DNA from: an uncultured Collinsella sp.
GTDB lineage: Bacteria; Actinomycetota; Coriobacteriia; Coriobacteriales; Coriobacteriaceae
Assembly (NCBI GenBank): GCA_958439425.1
Contig: CAUBVH010000005.1
Location: forward strand, 38,083-102,082
DNA: 64,000 bases
Direction: 5' to 3'
In this document: positions 7,759 to 15,940 of the stretch, piece after piece
Layout of the letters: each line of letters starts with the position of its first letter
How positions within the stretch are numbered: the first letter of the stretch is position 1
Position numbers and translations under genes: made by a program
The notes under the pieces: model-generated
What the model was told of the DNA's origin: nothing
The model's database searches: none
Seen by the model: the letters and a program-made list of their open reading frames with translations, nothing else

Positions 7759-7893
7759 GGGCTCGAACCCGAGAGGGAGCGAGCGTTAAGCAAACGCGGA
7801 GCGTTTGTAGCGAGCTGGCGAGGTCGCCGGCAGGCGGCCGAAGCCGGTGCGGACCCGCGAAGCGGATACGCGGACGCCCCGTTGTCCGCTCCA
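7759..7893 (+). pseudogene. Relic tRNA-Gly copy: 3' tail attached to a hairpin-rich insert
   Basis: 7876-7893 (GCCCCGTTGTCCGCTCCA) is identical to the last 18 bases of the tRNA-Gly genes and is followed by its own terminator. Instead of the tRNA body, the preceding 117 bases are GC-rich and full of small inverted repeats (for example CAAACGCGGAGCGTTTG), beginning at 7759-7770 with GGGCTCGAACCC, the reverse complement of the tRNA T-arm core. It looks like a fourth tRNA-Gly copy whose 5' part was lost or replaced. Confidence 0.65.
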
Positions 7894-7901
7894 ACTATCT
7901 T

Positions 7902-7927
7902 ACGCGGTTCTAACGAACCGCGTTTTT
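7902..7927 (+). terminator. Terminator behind the relic tRNA-Gly tail
   Basis: CGCGGTTC-TAAC-GAACCGCG followed by TTTTT, a canonical intrinsic terminator, as expected behind a once-complete tRNA gene. Confidence 0.85.
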
Positions 7928-7940
7928 GTTGACGCTGCGC

Positions 7941-8035
7941 GAGCCCCGGATGCCCCATCTTGCCCCTCAATCGTCGGTCGCGTACATAAAGTACGCTTCC
8001 CTCCTCTTTCGCGGCAACCTGGGGCACCCGGAGCC
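7941..8035. repeat. Imperfect nested inverted repeat between tRNA genes
   Basis: Outer imperfect arms run from GAGCCCCGGATGCCCCA (7941-7957) to TGGGGCACCCGGAGC (8020-8034), and the inner hairpin GCGTAC-ATAAA-GTACGC spans 7980-7996. The layout resembles the longer perfect elements at 3404, 3710 and 11203. No gene is supported between 7928 and 8138. Confidence 0.6.
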
Positions 8036-8138
8036 CGCTCGCTGTTGTGGCCGGGGGAGTGGGTCTTCCATTCTTTTCACTAATTGGTCGATCCGTCCCA
8101 AGGGGCCCGAGCTTTTTTCAATTATTCGAAAATAGTTC

Positions 8139-8167
8139 TTGCATTTGGGTGGATCATCCCGTATATT
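8139..8167 (+). promoter_or_regulatory. Promoter of tRNA-Gly copy 3 / tRNA-Val
   Basis: The -35 box TTGCAT (8139-8144) and -10 box TATATT (8162-8167) are 17 bases apart. The upstream region (TTATTCGAAAATAGTTC) is A/T-rich but only loosely resembles the 18-mer at the two other tRNA promoters. Confidence 0.8.
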
Positions 8168-8179
8168 AAATCACCGCAG

Positions 8180-8255
8180 GCGGACATGGCTCAGTTGGTA
8201 GAGCACAACCTTGCCAAGGTTGGGGTCGCGGGTTCGAGCCCCGTTGTCCGCTCCA
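8180..8255 (+). tRNA. tRNA-Gly (anticodon GCC), copy 3
   Basis: Identical to the copies at 7404 and 7631. It is the first gene of a two-tRNA unit: tRNA-Val follows after three bases. Confidence 0.95.
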
Positions 8256-8258
8256 TTT

Positions 8259-8333
8259 GGGCGTTTAGCTCAGGGGGAGAGCGCTTCCCTGACACGGAAG
8301 AGGTCAGAAGTTCAAATCTTCTAACGCCCACCA
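8259..8333 (+). tRNA. tRNA-Val (anticodon GAC)
   Basis: Acceptor GGGCGTT/AACGCCC, anticodon stem CTTCC/GGAAG with loop CTGACAC (anticodon GAC), T arm AGAAGTTCAAATCTTCT, encoded CCA at 8331-8333. Confidence 0.95.
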
Positions 8334-8340
8334 AATGTTC

Positions 8341-8380
8341 GCAGCTCAGAGGCTTAGCCTCTGGGCTGTTTGTTTTTTTT
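8341..8380 (+). terminator. Terminator after tRNA-Val
   Basis: CAGCTCAGAGGC-TTA-GCCTCTGGGCTG followed by TTTGTTTTTTTT. Confidence 0.9.
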
Positions 8381-8696
8381 CGCCACCAAGTGCGCCGCCA
8401 AATAAGCCACCAAATATTGATTCAAGGTCTGTACGCGATGATCTTCGCATCCCGTAGGGGTACCGGCAGATTGCATACGTCCTGGCCGATCGTGACCGCA
8501 ACATGTTGGTCAAGCATTATCTTTTGGATTTTTTTGGCGTGAGTGGCTTAGTTTTGGTAGGATTTGTCGGCGGCTTGACTAAGGGGGTTTTATAACTGCC
8601 ATGCAGGTAGTCGTGTTGGTAACGTTTTACCGACTTGTCAAATACCCCTCATTTTTAATGCGTCTGCAAAATGACCAATTGCTTTGACCTGCAGAA
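8381..8696. other. Gene-free stretch between tRNA-Val and the nrdD promoter
   Basis: I see no convincing gene. One frame from 8458 to 8595 reads GYRQIAYVLADRDRNML and continues to a TAA, but it is preceded directly by a TAG and has no start or ribosome site, so at most it is a gene remnant. A short direct repeat CCACCAAAT occurs at the tRNA-Val end (8328-8336) and at 8407-8415, too short to claim as attachment sites. Confidence 0.5.
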
Positions 8697-8712
8697 ACAC
8701 TATATGTTGTGT
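8697..8712 (+). promoter_or_regulatory. NrdR box upstream of nrdD
   Basis: ACACTATATGTTGTGT fits the 16-bp NrdR operator pattern (ACAC-A/T-rich-GTGT) bound by the NrdR repressor in front of ribonucleotide reductase genes. NrdR boxes usually come in pairs; a second clear copy one to three helical turns away is not visible. From the box to the nrdD start there are about 255 bases, an unusually long leader. Confidence 0.75.
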
Positions 8713-8968
8713 TTGACCCAAAAAAGAATACAGGATATAGATGCCTCTTTGTCGTATGATAGATGGCGGACAGAGAACGAAGACCTTAACTGCCTCTTTT
8801 GAACATGTCCTTGAGCCGCTTGATCGGCTCCTGGGAATGTCCGCATGGAGGCTTATGGTTTATCGAGAACACAGATTGCGCGACGGCGCCGCAAGACAGG
8901 GGCAAGCCCTGCCGGGCATCGTTTGGCTCTGAAGCGCAATGAGACTACGATGCGAAAGAGGCAAGAGG

Positions 8969-11191
8969 ATGAAGATCATCAAGCGCAGCGGCACCGAGGT
9001 TGTCTTTGACATCGATAAGATCGTCAATGCTATCCGCGCCGCAAACTTGGAGGTCGAGGAGAGCTCTCGTCTAACCGACCGTCAGGTGGTTTACGCGGCA
9101 CAAAACGTTGCCGAGGCATGTGAAAATGCCGGGCACACCGTATCGGTCGAGGAGATCCAGGATCTGGTCGAGGACGAGATTATGCGTCTCGACTGCTATG
9201 AGGTCGCTCGCCACTACATCATTTATCGCTATGTTCAGAGCCTGAAGCGCCAAAAGAACACGACCGACGACAAGATCCTGTCGCTGATCGAATGCAACAA
9301 CGAAGAGGTCAAGCAGGAGAACTCTAACAAAAACCCGACCGTCAACTCCGTTCAGCGCGACTACATGGCCGGCGAGATCTCCAAGGACCTGACGCAGCGC
9401 GTGCTGCTGCCCCAGGAGATCGTGGATGCCCACAACGAGGGCCTGATTCACTTCCACGATTCGGACTACTTCGCCCAGCACATGCACAACTGCGACCTGG
9501 TGAACCTGGAGGATATGCTCCAGAACGGCACCGTTATCTCGGGCACGCTGATCGAGAAGCCGCACAGCTTCTCGACTGCCTGCAATATCGCGACGCAGAT
9601 TATCGCCCAGGTCGCCTCTTCCCAGTACGGCGGTCAGTCGATTTCGCTGACCCATCTGGCTCCGTTTGTCGAGGTGAGCCGTCAGAAGATTCGTGGCGAG
9701 GTTGCCCGCGAGCTCGAGGAGCTTGGCGTCTCTGCGTCTGCCGAGAAGGTCCGTGAGGTCGTTGAGGACCGCCTGCGCGATGAGATTCGCCGCGGCGTCC
9801 AGACGATTCAGTATCAGGTCGTGACCCTTATGACCACGAATGGCCAGGCGCCGTTCGTGACGGTCTTTATGTATCTCAATGAGGCCCGTACGCCCCAGGA
9901 GAAGCATGACCTTGCCATGATTGTGGAGGAGACGCTTCGTCAGCGCTATGAGGGCGTTAAGAACGAAGCCGGCGTGTGGATCACCCCGGCGTTCCCCAAG
10001 CTCATCTACGTGCTCGAGGACGATAACGTTTACGAGGATTCCCCGTACTTCTACCTGACTCAGCTGGCTGCGAAGTGCACCGCCAAGCGCATGGTGCCCG
10101 ACTACATCTCCGAGAAGAAGATGCGCGAGCTCAAGCTGTCGAAGGGCGAGACCGCCGGCAACGGCGATTGCTATACCTGCATGGGTTGCCGCAGTTTCCT
10201 GACGCCCGACCGTTCGGGCAACGGCTTTAACAATGTCGCCAATGCGCTGAACTATGACCCGACCAAGCCTAAGTACTATGGTCGCTTTAACCAAGGTGTT
10301 GTGACCATCAACCTGCCCGATGTCGCGCTGAGCTCGCATCAGGACATGGACAAGTTCTGGAAGATCTTCGATGAGCGCCTTGAGCTGTGCCATCGTGCCC
10401 TGCTGTGCCGTCATGAGCGCCTGATGGGTACGCTTTCTGATGCCGCCCCGATTCTGTGGCAGTACGGTGCCCTCGCCCGTCTGAAGAAGGGCGAGACGAT
10501 CGACAAGCTGCTCGTGGGCGGATACTCCACCATTAGTCTGGGTTATGCCGGCCTGTATGAGTGCGTCAAGTACATGACGGGCCACAGCCACACCGAGAAG
10601 GAGGGCACACCCTTTGCTATGGCCGTCATGCAGCGCATGAACGACAAGTGCGCCGAGTGGAAGGCTGAAAGCGATATCGACTTCTCGCTGTACGGTACCC
10701 CGCTTGAGTCGACGACCTACAAGTTCGCCAAGTGCCTGCAGCGTCGTTTTGGCATCATCCCGGGCGTGACGGACAAGGGCTATATCACCAACAGCTACCA
10801 TGTCCACGTGTCCGAGGAGATCGACGCATTCGACAAGCTCAAGTTCGAGGGCATGTTCCAGCAGCTTTCGCCGGGCGGTGCCATCTCCTACGTCGAGGTT
10901 CCCAACATGCAGGACAACCTTAAGGCTGTCATTCGCGTGATGCAGTACATCTACGACAACATCATGTACGCCGAGCTCAACACCAAGAGCGACTACTGCC
11001 AGGTGTGCGGCTACGATGGCGAGATCAAGATTGTTGAGGACGATGGCAAGCTGGTGTGGGAGTGCCCCAACTGCGGCAACCGCGACCAGGAGAAAATGAA
11101 CGTCGCTCGTCGTACGTGCGGCTACATCGGTACCCAGTTCTGGAACCAGGGCCGAACCGAGGAGATCCGCGACCGCGTGCTGCATCTCTAA
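8969..11191 (+). CDS. nrdD: Anaerobic ribonucleoside-triphosphate reductase (class III)
   Basis: 740-residue glycyl-radical enzyme that makes deoxynucleotides without oxygen. An ATP-cone allosteric domain occupies the first 95 residues. The C-terminus has the zinc ligands C677, C680, C699 and C702 and the radical loop RRTCGYIG with radical glycine G718. The ATG at 8969 has the ribosome site AAGAGG; an upstream in-frame ATG at 8939 would add ten residues with no better signal. An NrdR box lies upstream, and the activase gene nrdG is downstream beyond a long inverted repeat. Confidence 0.97.
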   Translation: MKIIKRSGTEVVFDIDKIVNAIRAANLEVEESSRLTDRQVVYAAQNVAEACENAGHTVSVEEIQDLVEDEIMRLDCYEVARHYIIYRYVQSLKRQKNTTDDKILSLIECNNEEVKQENSNKNPTVNSVQRDYMAGEISKDLTQRVLLPQEIVDAHNEGLIHFHDSDYFAQHMHNCDLVNLEDMLQNGTVISGTLIEKPHSFSTACNIATQIIAQVASSQYGGQSISLTHLAPFVEVSRQKIRGEVARELEELGVSASAEKVREVVEDRLRDEIRRGVQTIQYQVVTLMTTNGQAPFVTVFMYLNEARTPQEKHDLAMIVEETLRQRYEGVKNEAGVWITPAFPKLIYVLEDDNVYEDSPYFYLTQLAAKCTAKRMVPDYISEKKMRELKLSKGETAGNGDCYTCMGCRSFLTPDRSGNGFNNVANALNYDPTKPKYYGRFNQGVVTINLPDVALSSHQDMDKFWKIFDERLELCHRALLCRHERLMGTLSDAAPILWQYGALARLKKGETIDKLLVGGYSTISLGYAGLYECVKYMTGHSHTEKEGTPFAMAVMQRMNDKCAEWKAESDIDFSLYGTPLESTTYKFAKCLQRRFGIIPGVTDKGYITNSYHVHVSEEIDAFDKLKFEGMFQQLSPGGAISYVEVPNMQDNLKAVIRVMQYIYDNIMYAELNTKSDYCQVCGYDGEIKIVEDDGKLVWECPNCGNRDQEKMNVARRTCGYIGTQFWNQGRTEEIRDRVLHL

Positions 11192-11202
11192 TAACCATCC
11201 CA

Positions 11203-11340
11203 GGCTGCCCTGTAGCGAGGCCCCGGACCTTTACTCGCTATTTCGGACAGTCCTGGCTCACGACGGAGGCGCCACTGGCGCCTCCTGTTCGTGCGGAACT
11301 CATATCGAGCAAAGGTCCGGGGCCTCGCTACAGGGCAGCC
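11203..11340. repeat. Nested long inverted repeat, 138 bp, between nrdD and nrdG
   Basis: Perfect 30-bp outer arms at 11203-11232 and 11311-11340 (starting GGCTGCCCTGTAGCGAGG) flank an inner 9-bp hairpin GGAGGCGCC-ACT-GGCGCCTCC at 11265-11285. It starts 11 bases after the nrdD stop. It could uncouple nrdD and nrdG expression, protect the nrdD mRNA end, or be a mobile palindrome. The sequence differs from the two elements near 3.4-3.8 kb while the layout is the same. Confidence 0.9.
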
Positions 11341-11617
11341 AAGTTGATGTAGCTGAGATGCAGCGCGCAGTCTGCTCACTCCTCGAAGTTCTTAGCGGAA
11401 ATAAGTCGAGTTGCAGCTGCGATTTACTTGCGATGGTGGTTGAGCCGCAACCCAGTTTTTATTGGACCTCGAACCCTATGCTCGATGTTCGCTTCGTTCA
11501 TTGAGTTACCCTTTGCATGAGGCCGGGACATATCGTCCCGCCCGCAGTTTCGCAGGCCGCAGGCCGAGAATGTTTGAGGACGGGATGATATACTCCAGAC
11601 CCCCAGGAAGGTTACCT
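11341..11617 (+). other. Leader region of nrdG
   Basis: No gene is supported here. A possible -10 box TATACT lies at 11589-11594 without a good -35 partner, and a small hairpin GGGACATATCGTCCC occurs near 11525-11539. This suggests that nrdG has its own promoter rather than depending only on nrdD. Confidence 0.4.
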
Positions 11618-12199
11618 ATGAACTACGCGAACATTAAGTATTTCGACATTGCTAATGGAGAAGGCGTTCGTACTTCTCTGTTTGTGAGTGGATGCCGTCG
11701 TGGGTGCAAGAACTGCTTTAACTCTGTCGCGTGGGACTTTGCTGCGGGCGAGCCGTTCGATCGTGCCGTCGAGGACAAGATTATCGAGAGTCTCGACCAT
11801 CCCTTTATTGATGGCCTGACAATTCTGGGCGGGGAGCCCATGGAACCCGAGAACCAGGCGGGGCTCGTTGATTTCATTGAGCGCGTTCGTGCCACTTATC
11901 CTGTGGGGTCGGGAAAGAGCATTTGGTGCTTTACTGGCGACGTTCTCGAGGAGCTTATGCCGGGCGGGCACCATCATACCGAGGTGACGGGCCGCATTCT
12001 CGCCTGCCTCGATATGTTGGTGGACGGTCTGTTCGTTCAGGATTTGTACGATATCTCGTTGCGCTTTAGGGGCTCGAGCAATCAGCGCGTGATTGATATG
12101 AATGCCACGCGTGCCCGTGCCGAGCGCGAAAACGTTGCACTTTGCGACGCCGTGGAGCTTTGGCGTGATGATCCGGTCTATTCGACCCATACAATGTAG
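11618..12199 (+). CDS. nrdG: Anaerobic ribonucleoside-triphosphate reductase activating protein
   Basis: 193-residue radical-SAM activase that installs the glycyl radical on NrdD. The cluster motif C26-x3-C30-x2-C33 (CRRGCKNC) comes early, followed by the family's GGEPM motif that contacts SAM. The start at 11618 (MNYANIKYFDIANGEG) matches the family N-terminus and is preceded by AGGAAGG. An open frame extends upstream to 11462 but that part shows no family similarity. Confidence 0.95.
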   Translation: MNYANIKYFDIANGEGVRTSLFVSGCRRGCKNCFNSVAWDFAAGEPFDRAVEDKIIESLDHPFIDGLTILGGEPMEPENQAGLVDFIERVRATYPVGSGKSIWCFTGDVLEELMPGGHHHTEVTGRILACLDMLVDGLFVQDLYDISLRFRGSSNQRVIDMNATRARAERENVALCDAVELWRDDPVYSTHTM

Positions 12200-12266
12200 C
12201 TGGCAGAGGTTGCGTGCCGTCGTGGTACCATAGCGCGAACGCGAAATCGAAAAAAGTGAGGCCCAG

Positions 12267-12824
12267 ATGGTCGATCAGAAAAAAGTCGAGACTGCCATTA
12301 AGCTGCTGCTTGAAGGTATAGGCGAGGAGCCGTTTCGTGAGGGGCTGCTGGAGACGCCGGCACGCGTTGCCCGTATGTATAGCGAGATTGCCGGCGGTAT
12401 GGACCAGAGTGCCGAGGAGCATCTGTCCAAAACTTTTGCCGTCGCTTCGAACGATTTGGTTATCGAGCGTGACATTACGTTTTACTCGTTGTGCGAGCAC
12501 CATCTGCTGCCGTTTTATGGCAAGGCTGCCATTGGTTATATCCCTAACGGTCGGGTGGCGGGCCTGTCTAAGCTTGCTCGCACGGTTGAGGTTTATGCCC
12601 GCCGTCTGCAGCTGCAGGAGCAGCTGTGTGCGCAGGTTGCCGACGCTCTCATGGATTATCTCGCTCCCCAGGGAGCGATTGTGCTCATGGAGGCTGAGCA
12701 TATGTGCATGACCATGCGCGGCGTGCAAAAGCCCGGCACCAAGACTGTAACGCTCGCTCGCCGCGGCGTCTTTGAGACCGATCCGGCGCTCGAGGAGCGA
12801 TTCTTTAGGATGCTGGGACGCTAA
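12267..12824 (+). CDS. folE: GTP cyclohydrolase I
   Basis: 185-residue enzyme converting GTP to dihydroneopterin triphosphate, first step of folate synthesis. Zinc ligands C76, H79 ([10 protein letters not shown]) and C147 (EHMCMTMRG) are present, as is the [20 protein letters not shown] substrate segment near the N-terminus. The ribosome site GTGAGG precedes the ATG. The HD-hydrolase gene begins 2 bases after its stop and folB follows, so the three form a folate operon. Confidence 0.97.
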   Translation: MVDQKKVETAIKLLLEGIGEEPFREGLLETPARVARMYSEIAGGMDQSAEEHLSKTFAVASNDLVIERDITFYSLCEHHLLPFYGKAAIGYIPNGRVAGLSKLARTVEVYARRLQLQEQLCAQVADALMDYLAPQGAIVLMEAEHMCMTMRGVQKPGTKTVTLARRGVFETDPALEERFFRMLGR

Positions 12825-12826
12825 CT

Positions 12827-13408
12827 ATGAGAGTCGTTAACGACTTTACATCAAATACTGACGAGGGAACGCTGCGTCGCGGTTTTATGGCTTCGGGCCT
12901 GACTCCCTTTGGTGCCATGCCTCGCATTGATTATATTTGTGCCAACGGGCTGTTCCGGCGGCACCTGGGCAACATTGCACGGTTGGAATCGGGGCGCATC
13001 TTTTGCCGTCACGGTATTGACCACCTGCTGGATGTTGCCCGTATTATGTGGATCAAGAATCTCGAGGAACAGCTCGAATTTGACCGCGAGGTCATCTACG
13101 CCACGGCACTTCTTCACGATATCGGCAAAGATGAACAGTATGAATCGGGTATATCCCATGATGTTGCAAGCGAACGCGTCGCTGATGCGATCCTCGGCGG
13201 CATGCCCGATGACGTGGCGTTTGAGCCGGCCGATGCCGCAGCCATTAAGACGGCCATTCTGGGCCATCGAAAGCTGCGCGTGAACAGCCAACCGCTTGAG
13301 CGTCTGCTCTATGCAGCCGACAAAGCGTCACGCGCCTGCTTTGCATGCCCCGCGCGCAATGCTTGCAACTGGAGCGACGATAAAAAGAACCTGTCGATTC
13401 GCGTGTAG
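12827..13408 (+). CDS. HD-domain phosphohydrolase in the folate operon
   Basis: 193 residues with an HD metal-phosphohydrolase core: H62 (CRHGIDHLLDV), H97-D98 (ALLHDIGKDEQ), a later GHRK and YAADKASR. The C-terminus carries three cysteines (CFACPARNAC). It sits between folE and folB with 2- and 43-base gaps. That position and activity class would fit removal of phosphates from dihydroneopterin triphosphate, the step often without an assigned enzyme, but this is inference; other nucleotide substrates are possible. The start at 12827 has only a weak ribosome site. Confidence 0.8.
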   Translation: MRVVNDFTSNTDEGTLRRGFMASGLTPFGAMPRIDYICANGLFRRHLGNIARLESGRIFCRHGIDHLLDVARIMWIKNLEEQLEFDREVIYATALLHDIGKDEQYESGISHDVASERVADAILGGMPDDVAFEPADAAAIKTAILGHRKLRVNSQPLERLLYAADKASRACFACPARNACNWSDDKKNLSIRV

Positions 13409-13451
13409 CCGGTATGCGCGATCGGGGTTCTAAACGAAGGAGACGATCGCG

Positions 13452-13937
13452 ATGAGTAATAAAAAACTGCCTGAGAATGCCACCAAGATTGAGGGTGCTG
13501 AGCTCGCCCGTCGTGGTAGGGGTGAAATTTCTGCTGCGACGGCGGTACCCCATGTGGGCTATGACGACCTTCGCCATGCCGACCGTATTGTCATTGACGG
13601 CCTTGAGGTTTTTGCCAACCATGGCGTGTATCCCGAGGAGAACGCGCTGGGTCAGAAGTTTATCGTTTCTCTGGTGCTCTATGCCGACCTGCGTGCGGCG
13701 GGGGAGCACGATAGTTTGGACGCCTCGATTGACTATGGCTCGGTGTGCCACGATGTTGATGGCTATCTGCGCAAGCATACGTTTAAACTCATCGAGGCGG
13801 CAGCCGAGGGTGTGGCCCAGATGCTGCTGCGCCGTTACCCCTCGTTGCTTGGTGTGCGCGTTAAGCTCGATAAGCCTTGGGCGCCTGTCGGTCTTCCCCT
13901 GGCAAGCTGCGGTGTCGAGATCGAGCGCGTGCGCTAA
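13452..13937 (+). CDS. folB: Dihydroneopterin aldolase
   Basis: 161 residues. The aldolase core runs from about residue 42 (DRIVIDGLEVFANHGVYPEE, with the NHGV motif) to the end, including the terminal KLDKPWAP segment typical of FolB. It cleaves dihydroneopterin to 6-hydroxymethyl-dihydropterin. The first 40 residues are an unusual polar extension with no family match that I can see. The start at 13452 has the ribosome site GAAGGAG. folP and folK are not in the window. Confidence 0.92.
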   Translation: MSNKKLPENATKIEGAELARRGRGEISAATAVPHVGYDDLRHADRIVIDGLEVFANHGVYPEENALGQKFIVSLVLYADLRAAGEHDSLDASIDYGSVCHDVDGYLRKHTFKLIEAAAEGVAQMLLRRYPSLLGVRVKLDKPWAPVGLPLASCGVEIERVR

Positions 13938-13943
13938 CCGGTT

Positions 13944-14720
13944 CTAATACGTCTCTATGGGTGGTTGCATGAGCCGCTGAGACAGTGCTCTATTGTTGGG
14001 ACAGTACGTGTCGAGCAGGGCGTGAAAGCGCTGATTGTGGCTCGGCTCGAGCAGATGGACGAGCTCGTGGGCGACAACCATGTCGAGGCATTCGACAGGG
14101 TAGGCGGCGAGCTCGCGTGCGATACGAATGGCGCCGGTTTTGGGTGTGCAGGAGCCCCAACGCGTTTTCATGCTGCGCACGGAGACGCGGGCCACGGTGA
14201 CGCCCATTGCGATTTCGTACGCGTGCACGATGTCGCGTAGCGCTGCGGTGACCTCGGACGCGTAGAGCTGGTCGATGTGGGCTTGGAGCTCGTCGGACGT
14301 TAGGCCGTCGAGGATTGCGCGCCGCTTGGCCTGTGGGCTTTCGTCCGATTCGTCGGTACCCATAAAACTTGCGAAGGTGGCCTGCTTGGGTCGCGGTGCG
14401 GGCGATGCAAAGTTGTGATCGAGTGCGTCCTGTACCGTGATGGGCTTGCCCCAAAGTGCAATGATGGACGATGGGCTGAGCGGCTCTCGCGCTGTTGCCT
14501 GACGTTGCTCACGTTGGGCAAGTCGGCTGATAATCCAGGCGCTGTTGCGCTTCACAAACGCTTCGATGCGCTCGCGGCTGGCGCCGAGCGGTGCGCTGGC
14601 GTGGACCTCGCCGCTCGATGTGACGCGTAGGTTAAAGTTCTTGACGCGCTTTTTGGTAACGACGACGGGGATGAGCGTTCCATCCGGTCGGGGTACGGAA
14701 ATCGTAAATTGCTGCGTCAA
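13944..14720 (-). CDS. YgjP/WLM-like zinc metallopeptidase (DUF45)
   Basis: 258 residues read from a TTG at 14720, which has GAAGGAT six bases upstream; an ATG at 14783 would read through a hairpin and adds non-conserved residues. The C-terminal half has the zinc motif HELVH (218-222) with a following HNQRFH, preceded by the family's MKTRWGSCTPKTG segment. Family members (YgjP/Wss1-like) are predicted zinc proteases of unclear substrate. The gene converges on folB, with only 6 bases between stops. Confidence 0.85.
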   Translation of the reverse strand: MTQQFTISVPRPDGTLIPVVVTKKRVKNFNLRVTSSGEVHASAPLGASRERIEAFVKRNSAWIISRLAQREQRQATAREPLSPSSIIALWGKPITVQDALDHNFASPAPRPKQATFASFMGTDESDESPQAKRRAILDGLTSDELQAHIDQLYASEVTAALRDIVHAYEIAMGVTVARVSVRSMKTRWGSCTPKTGAIRIARELAAYPVECLDMVVAHELVHLLEPSHNQRFHALLDTYCPNNRALSQRLMQPPIETY

Positions 14721-14737
14721 ATGTGATCCTTCAGATT

Positions 14738-14782
14738 GGGGACGGGCCGGCATGTCGACCGCTCGGCATGCCGGGCCGCTCA
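14738..14782 (-). terminator. Hairpin between dipeptidase and YgjP-like genes
   Basis: CGGGCCGGCATG and CGGCATGCCGGGCCG form a stable stem with a short spacer. It lies between the end of the dipeptidase gene and the likely TTG start of the next gene, arguing against a longer N-terminus for the latter. Confidence 0.5.
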
Positions 14783-14806
14783 AGGGATGCGAAATTAATT
14801 GCGCTC

Positions 14807-15820
14807 TTAATAGCGCTCGAAGAAGGCGAGCGCGTTGTCGCTGCAGAGCTTCTGCATCACGGTCTTGCCAAAGTGCTTGGAGAGCATGTTCTGGAATTCG
14901 GGCATCTTGCTGGCATCAGAGAGGAAGTCGGGTACCTTGGCGCCGTCCCAGTCGCCGCCGAGTGCGATGACATCTTCGCCGCCCAGGTCGAGCCAGTGCT
15001 CGATATGTGCCGCCAGCTGGTCGAAGGTGACGTCTGCGGCGGTTTCGTCGGTTGCGTCGTTGGAAAGGAACTCGCTGCAGTAGTTGAGGCCGACGATGCC
15101 ACCCATGTCGCGAATGGTGCGGAACTGGTCGTCGGTAAGGTTGCGTTTGACGCCGCAAACCGCACGGGAGTTGGAGTGGCTGGCGACGAAGGGACGCGTG
15201 GCGTGGGCGACAACCTCGTCAAAGCACTCATCGTTGAGGTGGGAGACATCAAGTACCATGCCGGCGTGCTCCATCTGCGTAAGTGCCTCGATGCCGGCGG
15301 CGGTGAGACCGGCGTGGGTGTCGTGGCCGCTCGCGAGCGGTCCCTGCGCGTTCCAGCTGAGTGATGACATGAGTACGCCCAGGCTCTTGAGCACCTCGAT
15401 CAGCGCGGGGTCCTCGGCAAAGAACGTGGCGTTTTCGATGGTGTGGATGCAGGCGACCTTGCCGTCTTTGAGCGCGGGGCGAATGTCTGCGGCGTTGCGT
15501 ACGTTGACCATGCGGTCGTGGTTGAGCATTGCTTGGCCGCTCATGTGTGCCATGATCTGCGCCTGGAAGCGCGCGGCGTGGGCGGTGGGAATCTCGTCGG
15601 GGACAAATGTGGCGAAGCACTGTGCCCACGGCGTGTTGCCGATCTTTGCGAGCGAGATGGCGCAGGCGTTGCCCTCGATGAGGTCGAAATCTTGCGGATG
15701 CGTTTCGTCGCCGGGGAAATAACCGTCGGTGCCGGCGGTAAAGCGCAGGTCGAGATCGAGCGTGGCCCAGCCGATGCGGTCGGCGGTGTCGCAGTGTAGG
15801 TCAAATACGGGATATGCCAT
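14807..15820 (-). CDS. Membrane dipeptidase (renal-dipeptidase family M19)
   Basis: 337-residue zinc dipeptidase of the M19 family; members hydrolyse dipeptides including some with D-residues. Metal motif H9-x-D11 (FDLHCDT) at the N-terminus, then IHTIENATFF, DVSHLND, ASHSNSRAVCG and GGDWDG, all in family order. Start at 15820 is supported by GGAGGAACC in front; an upstream in-frame ATG at 15850 is less likely. Despite the family name no signal peptide or membrane helix is present, so the enzyme should be cytoplasmic. Confidence 0.93.
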   Translation of the reverse strand: MAYPVFDLHCDTADRIGWATLDLDLRFTAGTDGYFPGDETHPQDFDLIEGNACAISLAKIGNTPWAQCFATFVPDEIPTAHAARFQAQIMAHMSGQAMLNHDRMVNVRNAADIRPALKDGKVACIHTIENATFFAEDPALIEVLKSLGVLMSSLSWNAQGPLASGHDTHAGLTAAGIEALTQMEHAGMVLDVSHLNDECFDEVVAHATRPFVASHSNSRAVCGVKRNLTDDQFRTIRDMGGIVGLNYCSEFLSNDATDETAADVTFDQLAAHIEHWLDLGGEDVIALGGDWDGAKVPDFLSDASKMPEFQNMLSKHFGKTVMQKLCSDNALAFFERY

Positions 15821-15940
15821 GGTTCCTCCGGTTGCAGCGTTTCTTTGCAAACTGTCTTTGAATTGTATGACTAGGGTATAGTTAGCGCCATATGTTCACG
15901 GCGGCCCGCGTTGTGCGCCGCCCTTATCACGGAGGTTACC

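Noticed and set aside
8328..8415. Direct repeat CCACCAAAT at the tRNA-Val end and 80 bases later as integration attachment sites
   Set aside because: Nine bases only, no integrase or element between them; chance is a sufficient explanation.
8458..8595. Possible remnant of a recombinase or other protein tail (ADRDRNML segment)
   Set aside because: Only about 45 codons, directly preceded by a stop, no start; similarity is too faint to name a family.
8741..8932. 63-codon open frame in the nrdD leader
   Set aside because: No ribosome site before its ATG, no recognisable features, and it lies within the probable leader just behind the NrdR box.
9071..11185. Long antisense open frame opposite nrdD
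   Set aside because: Same reason: nrdD is unmistakable on the plus strand and the antisense translation has no motif.
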